A stretch of 10,281 nucleotides of DNA from Alphaproteobacteria bacterium (GTDB taxonomy: Bacteria > Pseudomonadota > Alphaproteobacteria > Rhizobiales > Hyphomicrobiaceae). Where the stretch lies: assembly GCA_024279745.1 (NCBI GenBank), contig JAJRRE010000308.1, forward strand, positions 1-10,281, read 5' to 3'. Positions 1-6,234 of this stretch are shown here, piece after piece (position 1 is the first letter of the stretch; each line of letters begins with the position of its first letter). Position numbers and translations under genes: made by a program. Under the pieces are notes generated by a model, which did no database searches, had not been told where the DNA came from, and saw only the letters and a program-made list of their open reading frames with translations.

Positions 1-319
1 GCAAATGAAGCAGCGCATGGCCAAGCGCGAGTCGAACAAACTGCAGGTGCGCATGGAGTTGCAGGCCGATTGTTTAGCCGGGGTATGGGCGAGCCGATTG
101 CACAACTCCAAACAGCGACTGGAGACCGGCGACATTGAAGAAGGTCTGCGCGCCGCCCGCGCCATCGGTGATGATATGATCCAGCGGCGGATGACCGGCC
201 GGGTTGTGCCCCATGCCTTTACGCACGGCTCGTCGGATCAGCGTGAGCGCTGGTTCCGCAAAGGCCTGGAGCGCGGCGAGATGGCCGTATGCGATACTTT
301 TAATGGGCGCAAACTGTAA
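1..319 (+). CDS. Neutral zinc metallopeptidase (YpfJ family), C-terminal fragment
   Basis: This is the 3' end of a gene that enters from the left edge. The frame is already open at base 2, so the ATG at base 5 is probably internal. The visible 105 or so residues contain the ELQADCLAGVWA segment. In the YpfJ/Zn_peptidase (PF04228) family this segment follows the HExxH zinc motif and supplies the third metal-ligand glutamate. Further family-like features are a DIEEGLRAARAIGDD helix, the tract HAFTHGSSDQRERWFRKGLE, and a short ending after DTFNGRKL. The HExxH motif itself must lie upstream of the window and cannot be checked. Members of the family are usually membrane-anchored and poorly characterised, and the physiological substrate is unknown. 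Family assignment is confident; function is not. Confidence 0.88.
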   Translation, partial: QMKQRMAKRESNKLQVRMELQADCLAGVWASRLHNSKQRLETGDIEEGLRAARAIGDDMIQRRMTGRVVPHAFTHGSSDQRERWFRKGLERGEMAVCDTFNGRKL

Positions 320-399
320 GGTGTTTGCTACCGGCTGTAGCCGTTTGTCGCCAGCGCTCTGGTGATCACGGCACTGCTGTCTGAGGCCCCAGATACTCA

Positions 400-431
400 A
401 TATTGTTCTGTCTTGATATTGCTCTGTCTGG
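400..431. repeat. Imperfect 16-bp tandem duplication
   Basis: ATATTGTTCTGTCTTG is followed directly by ATATTGCTCTGTCTGG, which is 14 of 16 identical positions. It lies in non-coding DNA about 170 bases upstream of the predicted promoter. It may be a slippage duplication or a pair of adjacent protein-binding sites; sequence alone does not decide. Confidence 0.7.
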
Positions 432-578
432 CCCCTGCCGCGCTGAGATAACAAATCCGTTCTTTTTGCAAATGGAAAGGGCGGGTTTACTCCTTTTGCT
501 GATGAATTAAAATGTCCACTGTTCGGTTATTAGCAGGGGGTAATAAGGGAATTATTTCGTGCCTTGTCTTAAGTATGG

Positions 579-606
579 TTGCCATTTGCTGTTGATGCGC
601 TAATCT
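579..606 (+). promoter_or_regulatory. Candidate sigma70-type promoter for the ABC importer
   Basis: TTGCCA at 579-584 and TAATCT at 601-606 are separated by 16 bases. Each matches the -35 and -10 consensus at four of six positions. The pair lies about 90 bases upstream of the binding-protein start codon, with an AT-rich stretch just before it. This is a by-eye prediction; alphaproteobacterial promoters often diverge from the E. coli consensus. Confidence 0.35.
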
Positions 607-696
607 TCGCTCCGCTAAGAAAGTATGCCGGCACGATTGGGATCATTGCGGTCTCATTATAAAAATCGGCAGCTAATCCAGGGAGTGGAACACAGA

Positions 697-1935
697 ATGT
701 CTGTTAAACCTATCGCAATTGCTGCGGCCATCGCTACGATGATGAGTTACTCCGCAGCCGCTAATGCTGCGGCGCATTCAAAATGCGCTGAGCTCAAAAT
801 TGGCTCGGCGATTTCGCTGACCGGCAAATATACCACCGCAGGCGCCCACGCCAAAGCCGGCTATGATTTTGCTGTAAAGAAAATCGATGAAGCTGGCGGC
901 GTTAAAATTGCCGGCAAATGCTACAATTTCAAAATCATCTACTATGACGACGAATCCAAAGGTGACCGCGGTGCCACCCTGGCCGAGCGGCTGATCAACC
1001 AGGATAAAGTCCAATATATGCTTGGTCCCTATTCCTCTGGGCTGACCAAAGCCATTGCGCCGATTACGGAAAAGTACAAGATCCCTATGGTTGAAGCAGA
1101 AGGCGCCTCGCGCTCGCTGTTCAACAAAGGTTATAAATATCTGTTTGCCGTATTGTCGACGTCAGAGCAATATCTGGCTTCTGCGATCACATTGGCTGCC
1201 GAAATGGCCAAGAAAAACGGCAAAGACCCATCATCGGTCAAAGTCGCGATTGCCGTTGAAAATGACCCGTTCTCACTTGATATTCGCGCCGGTGTTAAAG
1301 AAGACGCCGCTAAATTCGGCATGAAAGTCGTCATTGACGAAAAACTACCGCGCGATCTGTCGGACATGGCGCCGATCCTGAACAAGGTCAAACTGCTGAA
1401 GCCTGACGTGTTGATTGTATCGGGCCATTCAAAGGGTGCAGCGACAGCGGTTCGCCAGGTTGCCGAGATGAAAATCAAGGTGCCGATGCTGGCTATGACG
1501 CATTGCGAATCTGCCAATGTCATCGGTAAGTTTGGCAAGGATGCTGAAAAGGTTTTATGCTCGACCCAATGGTCGGAAACTTTATCTTACAAGGACGAGC
1601 TGTTTGGCTCGGCGTCAGACTATAATAAAGAAATCAAAGCGGCGCCTGGTTCAGCCTATGCAAATAAAAGCGTACCTTATCAAACCGCACAGGCATCAGC
1701 TGCTGTTTATGTCCTGAAAGACGCTTTTGAACGTTCCGGTTCGCTGGATAAGGATAAGCTGCGTGATGCTTTGACCAAGACAAACATGAAAACCTTCTAC
1801 GGCGGTATTAAATTCTCTGCCGCGGGCAACAACATTGCCAAACCAATGGTGCTACGCCAGATTCAGAACGGCAAATATGTTGTGGTCGCGCCGTCGGCCT
1901 TTGCTGCCGGCAAGCTGGCCTGGCCGCGTAACTAA
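697..1935 (+). CDS. Branched-chain amino acid-type ABC transporter, periplasmic substrate-binding protein
   Basis: A secreted solute-binding protein that would capture a substrate in the periplasm and deliver it to LivHM. The ATG at 697 is chosen because GGGAGTGG lies about 9 bases upstream and because the protein then begins with a classical signal peptide: Met-Ser-Val-Lys, a hydrophobic Ala/Ile-rich core, and an Ala-X-Ala type cleavage region near residues 22-26. The open frame reaches back to 625, but that start would bury the signal peptide. The 412-residue product has the type I periplasmic-binding fold (Peripla_BP_6) hallmarks: KIGSAISLTGKYTTAG at the mature N-terminus, a GPYSSGLTKAIAPITEKYKIP region, and a DVLIVSGHSKGA segment in lobe 2. 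Four cysteines in the mature part (C30 and C75 near the start, plus one in THCES and one in VLCST) could form disulfides. The family also binds amides, urea and aromatic acids, so the substrate is not fixed. It is the first gene of the liv cluster and is followed by a strong terminator. Confidence 0.92.
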   Translation: MSVKPIAIAAAIATMMSYSAAANAAAHSKCAELKIGSAISLTGKYTTAGAHAKAGYDFAVKKIDEAGGVKIAGKCYNFKIIYYDDESKGDRGATLAERLINQDKVQYMLGPYSSGLTKAIAPITEKYKIPMVEAEGASRSLFNKGYKYLFAVLSTSEQYLASAITLAAEMAKKNGKDPSSVKVAIAVENDPFSLDIRAGVKEDAAKFGMKVVIDEKLPRDLSDMAPILNKVKLLKPDVLIVSGHSKGAATAVRQVAEMKIKVPMLAMTHCESANVIGKFGKDAEKVLCSTQWSETLSYKDELFGSASDYNKEIKAAPGSAYANKSVPYQTAQASAAVYVLKDAFERSGSLDKDKLRDALTKTNMKTFYGGIKFSAAGNNIAKPMVLRQIQNGKYVVVAPSAFAAGKLAWPRN

Positions 1936-1955
1936 CGCCAAAGATTGAACCCATC

Positions 1956-1990
1956 AAGAGCCAGGCCCGAAAATGGTCTGGCTCTTTTTT
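1956..1990 (+). terminator. Intrinsic terminator between binding-protein gene and livH
   Basis: The left arm AAGAGCCAGGCC (1956-1967) pairs with GGTCTGGCTCTT (1975-1986). This gives a 12-bp stem with one G-U pair and a 7-base loop, and the stem runs into TTTTTT at 1985-1990. It begins about 20 bases after the binding-protein stop and ends about 47 bases before livH. Placement inside an otherwise co-directional operon suggests partial termination, giving more binding protein than permease. No obvious promoter lies between it and livH. Confidence 0.85.
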
Positions 1991-2037
1991 CATCTCAACC
2001 CCGGCGCCGTTGCTGCGTCACCAGGATGCTTCATCGC

Positions 2038-2952
2038 ATGGACCAGATTTTAGGTAATATTTCGCTGCTCATACAATTTCCCGTTGTGAATATTAATATT
2101 GTTTTGCAAGGCGTATTGATCGGCGCAATTTTTGTCCTGGCGGCTTACGGGTTGGCTCTGGTCTGGGGGGTGATGAATGTCAAAAACCTGGCGCAGGGCG
2201 ACTTTGTGATTGCCGGCGGCTATGCCTCCTGGTGGTTCAATACAAATCTCGGGCTGCCGGCACTGCTCGGCATTCCGCTGGCATTCGCCATTTTGTGGGG
2301 AATTGGCTGGGTGATCTATAAACTGGTGATCCGGCGGGTGATTGAGCGCGATTTGTTCACCTCGCTATTGGCCACATTCGGCGTCGGCATTGTTATGGCG
2401 CAGAGCATGAATTTGCTGTTCAGCGCCGACACGCAAAGTCTGCGCCTCGATTATGACAGTCTCGATTTCTTCGACAATCTGGTGAATTTACCAATCGCGA
2501 AACTGGTGGGCGCGATTACCGCCGTCTCGCTGGCCATTGCAGTTATTGTGTTTATGAAGCGCAGCCGTATGGGCCAGGCAATCCGTGCCACCGCGCAAGA
2601 CGCCCGTGCTGCCCGCGTCATGGGGATCGATACGGAAAAAGTCTACGCTTTTACCTTCTCACTGAATGCGGCCATCTGCGGCGCCGCCGGAGCAATCATT
2701 GTTCTGGTCTGGGAGATCCAGCCGTTCTTTGGTATGGGCTATTCGATCCGCTCCTTCGTGATCGTGACCGCTGCCGGACTTGGCAATCTGCCCGGCGTCA
2801 TCGCGGCCGGTTTTGGCATTGGCATACTTGAACAATTTGGCGCCCATATATTTGGCATCTCATATCAGCAGGCCATTGCGGTTTTGTTGCTGCTGATGGT
2901 TTTGATTTACAGGCTTGCGCAGCAGCGGCGCAATCGCCAAGTATTGCAATAG
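2038..2952 (+). CDS. livH: HAAT-family ABC transporter permease LivH
   Basis: An inner-membrane permease subunit, expected to pair with LivM to form the transport channel. The 304-residue protein is hydrophobic throughout, with several membrane spans and the family-typical segments LQGVLIGAIFVLAAYGLALVWGVMNVKNLAQGDF near the N-terminus and RATAQDARAARVMGIDTEKVYAFTF, the cytoplasmic loop that contacts the ATPases. The ATG at 2038 is chosen because it gives the usual LivH length. An AGGA lies about 11 bases upstream. The ATG at 2026 is an alternative. The frame is open back to 1945, but a start there would lie inside the terminator and add a non-homologous Arg-rich leader. Spacing to livM is 15 bases, so the two genes are very likely co-transcribed. 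Confidence 0.9.
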   Translation: MDQILGNISLLIQFPVVNINIVLQGVLIGAIFVLAAYGLALVWGVMNVKNLAQGDFVIAGGYASWWFNTNLGLPALLGIPLAFAILWGIGWVIYKLVIRRVIERDLFTSLLATFGVGIVMAQSMNLLFSADTQSLRLDYDSLDFFDNLVNLPIAKLVGAITAVSLAIAVIVFMKRSRMGQAIRATAQDARAARVMGIDTEKVYAFTFSLNAAICGAAGAIIVLVWEIQPFFGMGYSIRSFVIVTAAGLGNLPGVIAAGFGIGILEQFGAHIFGISYQQAIAVLLLLMVLIYRLAQQRRNRQVLQ

Positions 2953-2967
2953 GAGCGCCGATCCCTC

Positions 2968-4026
2968 ATGAACAAAACCCTGTTGTATATTGCATTGCTG
3001 ATCATAAGCATCGCTCTGCCGTTTGTTTTTCCCAATTACACGATTTCACTCACCGCCATGTGGCTGCTGATTATTGTGTCGTTGACCTGGGATATGACCG
3101 GCGGCCAAATGGGCTATAATTCGCTCGGCAATATTTTCTTTTACGGCACTGGAATGTATGTCGCCGCCATCACCGGTATCTCTATGGTTTATGACGTCGG
3201 CCAATATACCAGCGCTGCGGGCGGCGGCATTAACAATTTCACAGCCACGCAGTATTTTAGCGGCCTGGGCATTGGCGCCGTCGCCGCTGGTATCTTTTGT
3301 GCAATCAGCGCCGTGATCTTGGGCTACTTACTGTTCGGCCTGCGCGGACCCTATTTCGCAATCGGTACTCTTGGTGTGGCCATCGCGGCTGGCGAATTGG
3401 TATCCAACTGGGAATGGGTAGGCGGCGGTCAGGGGGTTTCTTTGCCGGTTTATCCTGGCGATCTGGATGAAGGAAAATTCTTTTTCTATTATCTGTTTTG
3501 CACTTTGGGGATCGCCACCTTTATATTCCTCAAATGGCTTTATTCCACACGGTTTGGCGCGGCCATTAATGCCATCCGCGACGATGAGGAAAAGGCCGAA
3601 GCAATGGGCATTCACACCTTGCGCTACAAATTGGTGACCTGGTCGATCGCCGCCTTCATCGTTGGCCTGGCGGGCGCTTTTTCCGGCTATCAGCTTATTC
3701 AGTTTGAACCCCTGGAGACGGCCTATCAGACCATCAATCTGGGTATCTTTATGGTGGTGTGTGTGCTGCTCGGCGGTAAGGGCACGCTATGGGGACCAGT
3801 GATTGGCGCGATTTTGTTCCACGTCTTGAAAGAAGTAACCTGGACTTATTTCCTCGGCTGGCAATGGGTGGCACTGGGCGCATTGATTGTAGTGACGGTC
3901 GTCTATTTCCAGGACGGCCTGATGGGGTGGCTAAAGCATGTGCGGCCGGAATGGTTCGGCGAACGGGTTGAGCAAAAGCCGGGCAGCAAGCCCAGTTCTG
4001 CGTCGCAGGCGGAGGCGGCACAATGA
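2968..4026 (+). CDS. livM: HAAT-family ABC transporter permease LivM
   Basis: The second membrane subunit of the importer, 352 residues, with multiple hydrophobic spans. Family features include DMTGGQMGYNSLGNIFFYGTGMY after the first spans, GLRGPYFAIGTLG in the middle, and the cytoplasmic coupling loop RFGAAINAIRDDEEKAEAMGIHTLRYK. The C-terminus ends in a hydrophilic tail of about 25 residues rich in Ser, Gln and Ala, predicted to be disordered. AGGAG at 2951-2955 precedes the ATG by about 12 bases and overlaps the livH stop. The last four bases (ATGA) overlap the livG start, a translational-coupling arrangement. Confidence 0.92.
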   Translation: MNKTLLYIALLIISIALPFVFPNYTISLTAMWLLIIVSLTWDMTGGQMGYNSLGNIFFYGTGMYVAAITGISMVYDVGQYTSAAGGGINNFTATQYFSGLGIGAVAAGIFCAISAVILGYLLFGLRGPYFAIGTLGVAIAAGELVSNWEWVGGGQGVSLPVYPGDLDEGKFFFYYLFCTLGIATFIFLKWLYSTRFGAAINAIRDDEEKAEAMGIHTLRYKLVTWSIAAFIVGLAGAFSGYQLIQFEPLETAYQTINLGIFMVVCVLLGGKGTLWGPVIGAILFHVLKEVTWTYFLGWQWVALGALIVVTVVYFQDGLMGWLKHVRPEWFGERVEQKPGSKPSSASQAEAAQ

Positions 4027-4769
4027 GCAAGCCAATCATTGAAGTTACCGGCGTATCGAAATCCTATGGCGGCGTTCATGCCAATAAGGACGTCTCATTA
4101 AAAGTCGCCGACGGCGGCATCACCGGGCTGATCGGTCCCAATGGGTCGGGCAAAACCACGTTATTCAACTCCATTGTCGGCTATCACCCAATCGATTGCG
4201 GCTCGGTGAAGTTTCAGGGCAAGGAAATTTCCAAACTGCAGGTGCCGCAAATCGCGCGGCTTGGGTTATTGCGCACGTTTCAGCAGACCCGAATTTATGG
4301 CGAGATGAACTGTGTTGAGAATATGCTGATCTCCATCCCCCACCGCAAAATGTCCTACAAGGACATGTTCAAGCACAACTCCAAAATCGATTATGAAAAA
4401 GCCGACCGGTTGCTGGATTTCGTTGGGCTATATGAAAAGCGTTATCTACGCGCCGGTAGTCTATCGTTCGGCCAGCAAAAGCTTCTGGAATTTGCTATGG
4501 CCCTGACCAATGAGCCAACCGTTTTGATGCTCGATGAGCCAACCGCCGGAATTAATCCAACCTTGATCAACGGCTTGATTGATCGTTTGCAACTGGCGAA
4601 TAGTGAGTTTGGTATCACGCTGTTTATCATCGAACACAACATGCGCGTGATCATGAATATGGCCGATCATATTTATTGTCTGGCCCATGGTGAAATGCTG
4701 GCGTCAGGGCCCCCAAGCGAAATTCAAAACGATCAGCGCGTCATCGACGCCTATCTGGGAGCGCATTAA
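4023..4769 (+). CDS. livG: HAAT-family ABC transporter ATP-binding protein LivG
   Basis: One of two cytoplasmic ATPases that would power the importer. The 248-residue protein has every expected motif: Walker A GPNGSGKTT (38-46), Q-loop around TFQQTR (Q87), signature LSFGQ (147-151), Walker B VLMLDEP with catalytic E172, and an H-loop in IIEHNM (H205). Length matches the family. The start ATG overlaps the livM stop in ATGA, which fits coupled translation. Confidence 0.95.
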   Translation: MSKPIIEVTGVSKSYGGVHANKDVSLKVADGGITGLIGPNGSGKTTLFNSIVGYHPIDCGSVKFQGKEISKLQVPQIARLGLLRTFQQTRIYGEMNCVENMLISIPHRKMSYKDMFKHNSKIDYEKADRLLDFVGLYEKRYLRAGSLSFGQQKLLEFAMALTNEPTVLMLDEPTAGINPTLINGLIDRLQLANSEFGITLFIIEHNMRVIMNMADHIYCLAHGEMLASGPPSEIQNDQRVIDAYLGAH

Positions 4770-5746
4770 TGGCTGACGACAACAAAAGTGCTAGCAGCAG
4801 TGCCAGCGGCACAGGCGGTACCAGCGGTACCAGCGGCACGGGCGGTACTGGCGGCGCTAGCAGCACCGGCGGCGGTTCGGAGAATGATAAGGAGCGCTCG
4901 ACCGGCTATCATATGGGCAGTGTCGACACGGTGATTTCCGTCGAGGAAGTGTCCAAGCAAGTCGAAGCAATTGCACAAGATATCACGCAAGAGCAAATCG
5001 ACGGGCTGGTTGCTGGCGAGCCTTATCTAACTATTTCCGGGCTGCACGCCGGTTACGGACAGATGGAGATTTTGCACGACATAAACCTCAAAGTCGGCCG
5101 GAAACAATCGTTGTGTCTGATCGGACCTAATGGCGCCGGCAAATCCACCATCCTGCATTCGATTTTTGGATTTAATAATATCTTCTCCGGCAAGATCACC
5201 GTGGGGACTGGCGCTAATGCCGTCGACATCACCAAAATGTCGCCCAATGAGAAATTATCCAAAGCAGGCATTGCCTACATCTTGCAGGACAAATCAGTTT
5301 TCCCCGGCATGACTGTTGAAGAAAACTTGTGGATGGGCGGGTTCTTGAAGAACAAACCGGCCGAAGCCAAAGAGGCCGCAGAGAAGATATTCGATAAATA
5401 TCCGCGCTTGGCGGCAAGACGCAAACATCTGGCGAAGGTGTTATCGGGCGGAGAGCGGCGTCTGTTGGAGATTTCGCGCGCGTTGGTCATGAACCCGGAA
5501 ATTTTGCTGGTTGATGAACCATCCATCGGCCTGGAGCCACGCTTTATCGATATGGTATTTGAGATCCTGGAAGATCTGCAGAATAAAGAAGGCAAGACCA
5601 TTGTCATGGTCGAGCAAAACGCCAAAAAGGGGCTCGAATTTGCCGATCTTGGTTATGTGCTGGTGTCCGGCGAAGTCGCTATTGCCGGGACGGGCCAGGA
5701 ACTATTGGACAATCCTAATGTCGGGCGCCTGTTCCTGGGCGGGTAG
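4769..5746 (+). CDS. livF: HAAT-family ABC transporter ATP-binding protein LivF with N-terminal extension
   Basis: The second ATPase subunit, which would heterodimerise with LivG. The ATPase domain begins near residue 86 (YLTISGLHAGYG). It carries Walker A GPNGAGKST (119-127), Q-loop ILQD (Q173), signature LSGGE (225-229), Walker B ILLVDEP with E250, and VEQN in place of the H-loop histidine. To my knowledge Gln here is normal for LivF. Typical LivF proteins are about 235 residues; this one has 325. The extra residues are a Ser/Gly/Thr/Ala tract (about 7-37), a charged segment (38-45), and a predicted amphipathic helix (about 57-82, EEVSKQVEAIAQDITQEQ). The start at 4769 is supported by GGGAG about 7 bases upstream and a one-base overlap with the livG stop (TAATG). 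An internal ATG at 4913 has AAGGAG only at an unfavourable 18-base distance and would still leave a 37-residue extension. Confidence 0.93.
   Translation: MADDNKSASSSASGTGGTSGTSGTGGTGGASSTGGGSENDKERSTGYHMGSVDTVISVEEVSKQVEAIAQDITQEQIDGLVAGEPYLTISGLHAGYGQMEILHDINLKVGRKQSLCLIGPNGAGKSTILHSIFGFNNIFSGKITVGTGANAVDITKMSPNEKLSKAGIAYILQDKSVFPGMTVEENLWMGGFLKNKPAEAKEAAEKIFDKYPRLAARRKHLAKVLSGGERRLLEISRALVMNPEILLVDEPSIGLEPRFIDMVFEILEDLQNKEGKTIVMVEQNAKKGLEFADLGYVLVSGEVAIAGTGQELLDNPNVGRLFLGG
4787..4879 (+). repeat. Low-complexity Ser/Gly/Thr/Ala-coding tract in livF
   Basis: Short irregular repeats of GGC/GGT, ACC/AGC and GCC codons encode residues 7-37, with recurrent GTGG, TSG and ASS units. Synonymous codons vary between copies (for example ACC, ACG and ACT for Thr). 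This argues against very recent slippage and for retention as protein sequence. It precedes the conserved ATPase domain and probably forms a flexible disordered arm. Confidence 0.8.
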
Positions 5747-5749
5747 AAT

Positions 5750-5774
5750 GCCGACCAGGCTAAGCCTGCGCGGC
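5750..5774. repeat. Inverted repeat just after livF
   Basis: GCCG (5750-5753) pairs with CGGC (5771-5774) and CAGGC (5756-5760) with GCCTG (5764-5768), separated by a 2x2 internal loop and capped by TAA. It starts 4 bases after the livF stop and could protect or define the operon mRNA 3' end. The following bases are A-rich rather than T-rich, so it is not a canonical intrinsic terminator on the plus strand. Confidence 0.45.
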
Positions 5775-5876
5775 ACAAAAAAGTCAAACCAGCACGGGAT
5801 TGATCTGGCGCAATCAAGTTTTCGCTGCACCGGCTATGGTGGCGCGTTGCAATAACCAACAAGAAAGCGATGGGCT

Positions 5877-6041
5877 ATGGCGATTTTAAAGGCGTTTGAA
5901 ACTGTGTTTTTTGCACCTGGTGATTTAGTGCGCCGCGCCCTGGGACTAACTATGGAACAGGATGCGGGCGTTCTGCGCTCCTTTATCAACAGTATATTCT
6001 GGGGCGGCGTGGCGCTGTTTGTAGCATTGAAATATTTCTAA
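5877..6041 (+). CDS. Small hypothetical membrane protein (54 residues)
   Basis: An ATG at 5877 opens a 55-codon frame ending in TAA. A purine-rich AAGAAAG lies about 9 bases upstream. The product starts MAILKAFETVFFAPGDLVRRALG and ends in a hydrophobic segment (about residues 36-51, FINSIFWGGVALFVAL) followed by Lys-Tyr-Phe. This suggests a single membrane span with a short amphipathic N-terminal part. Residue composition and codon use look like a real protein rather than random frame. I do not recognise the family. It lies 130 bases downstream of livF on the same strand, so it could be the operon's last gene or have its own promoter. It is too short for a 60-residue ORF cutoff and may be missing from automated annotation. 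Confidence 0.55.
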   Translation: MAILKAFETVFFAPGDLVRRALGLTMEQDAGVLRSFINSIFWGGVALFVALKYF

Positions 6042-6120
6042 AAGCAGCGCGGATTTGAAAACCTCAGGCGTATCGGCGTGCCGGAGGCATAACTGCACAC
6101 ACGAAAGGTCACGGCGCGGC

Positions 6121-6153
6121 GCAGGAGGCGTCACTACGCGCAGAGTCTCCTGC
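6121..6153. repeat. Inverted repeat between convergent genes
   Basis: GCAGGAG (6121-6127) and CTCCTGC (6147-6153) are perfect 7-bp arms around a 19-base loop, inside which GCG and CGC can also pair. It lies between the small plus-strand gene and the 3' end of the minus-strand SPOR gene, where a bidirectional terminator would be expected. No T-run follows on either strand, so the role is uncertain. Confidence 0.45.
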
Positions 6154-6234
6154 CATCATAGTGTAACGGCATCCAAAATCTTGCAGCGGATCTTTGGTCT
6201 ACAGATTGCCTCTTAATGAGCGTCCCGAAAAACC

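Larger units (their letters stand above)
320..696. other. Non-coding spacer upstream of the ABC importer operon
   Basis: This stretch of about 375 bases separates the metallopeptidase stop codon from the binding-protein start. No convincing coding sequence is seen; ORFs here are short or are shadows. It holds a weak GC hairpin just after the metallopeptidase gene (CGGC-TGTA-GCCG, with no strong T-run), a 16-bp tandem duplication, an AT-rich segment, and a plausible promoter about 90 bases before the binding-protein start. The segment between that promoter and the start codon would be the mRNA leader. Confidence 0.6.

Noticed and set aside
625..696. Upstream-extended start for the substrate-binding protein
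   Set aside because: It would place 24 polar/basic residues before a clean signal peptide. The ATG at 697 has a good ribosome site and directly begins the signal sequence.
1945..2037. Upstream-extended start for livH
   Set aside because: The extra residues are translated from the terminator hairpin and are Arg-rich, unlike LivH N-termini.
5750..5774. Intrinsic terminator after livF
   Set aside because: A hairpin is present but is followed by A-rich sequence rather than a T-run, so only the inverted repeat is reported.
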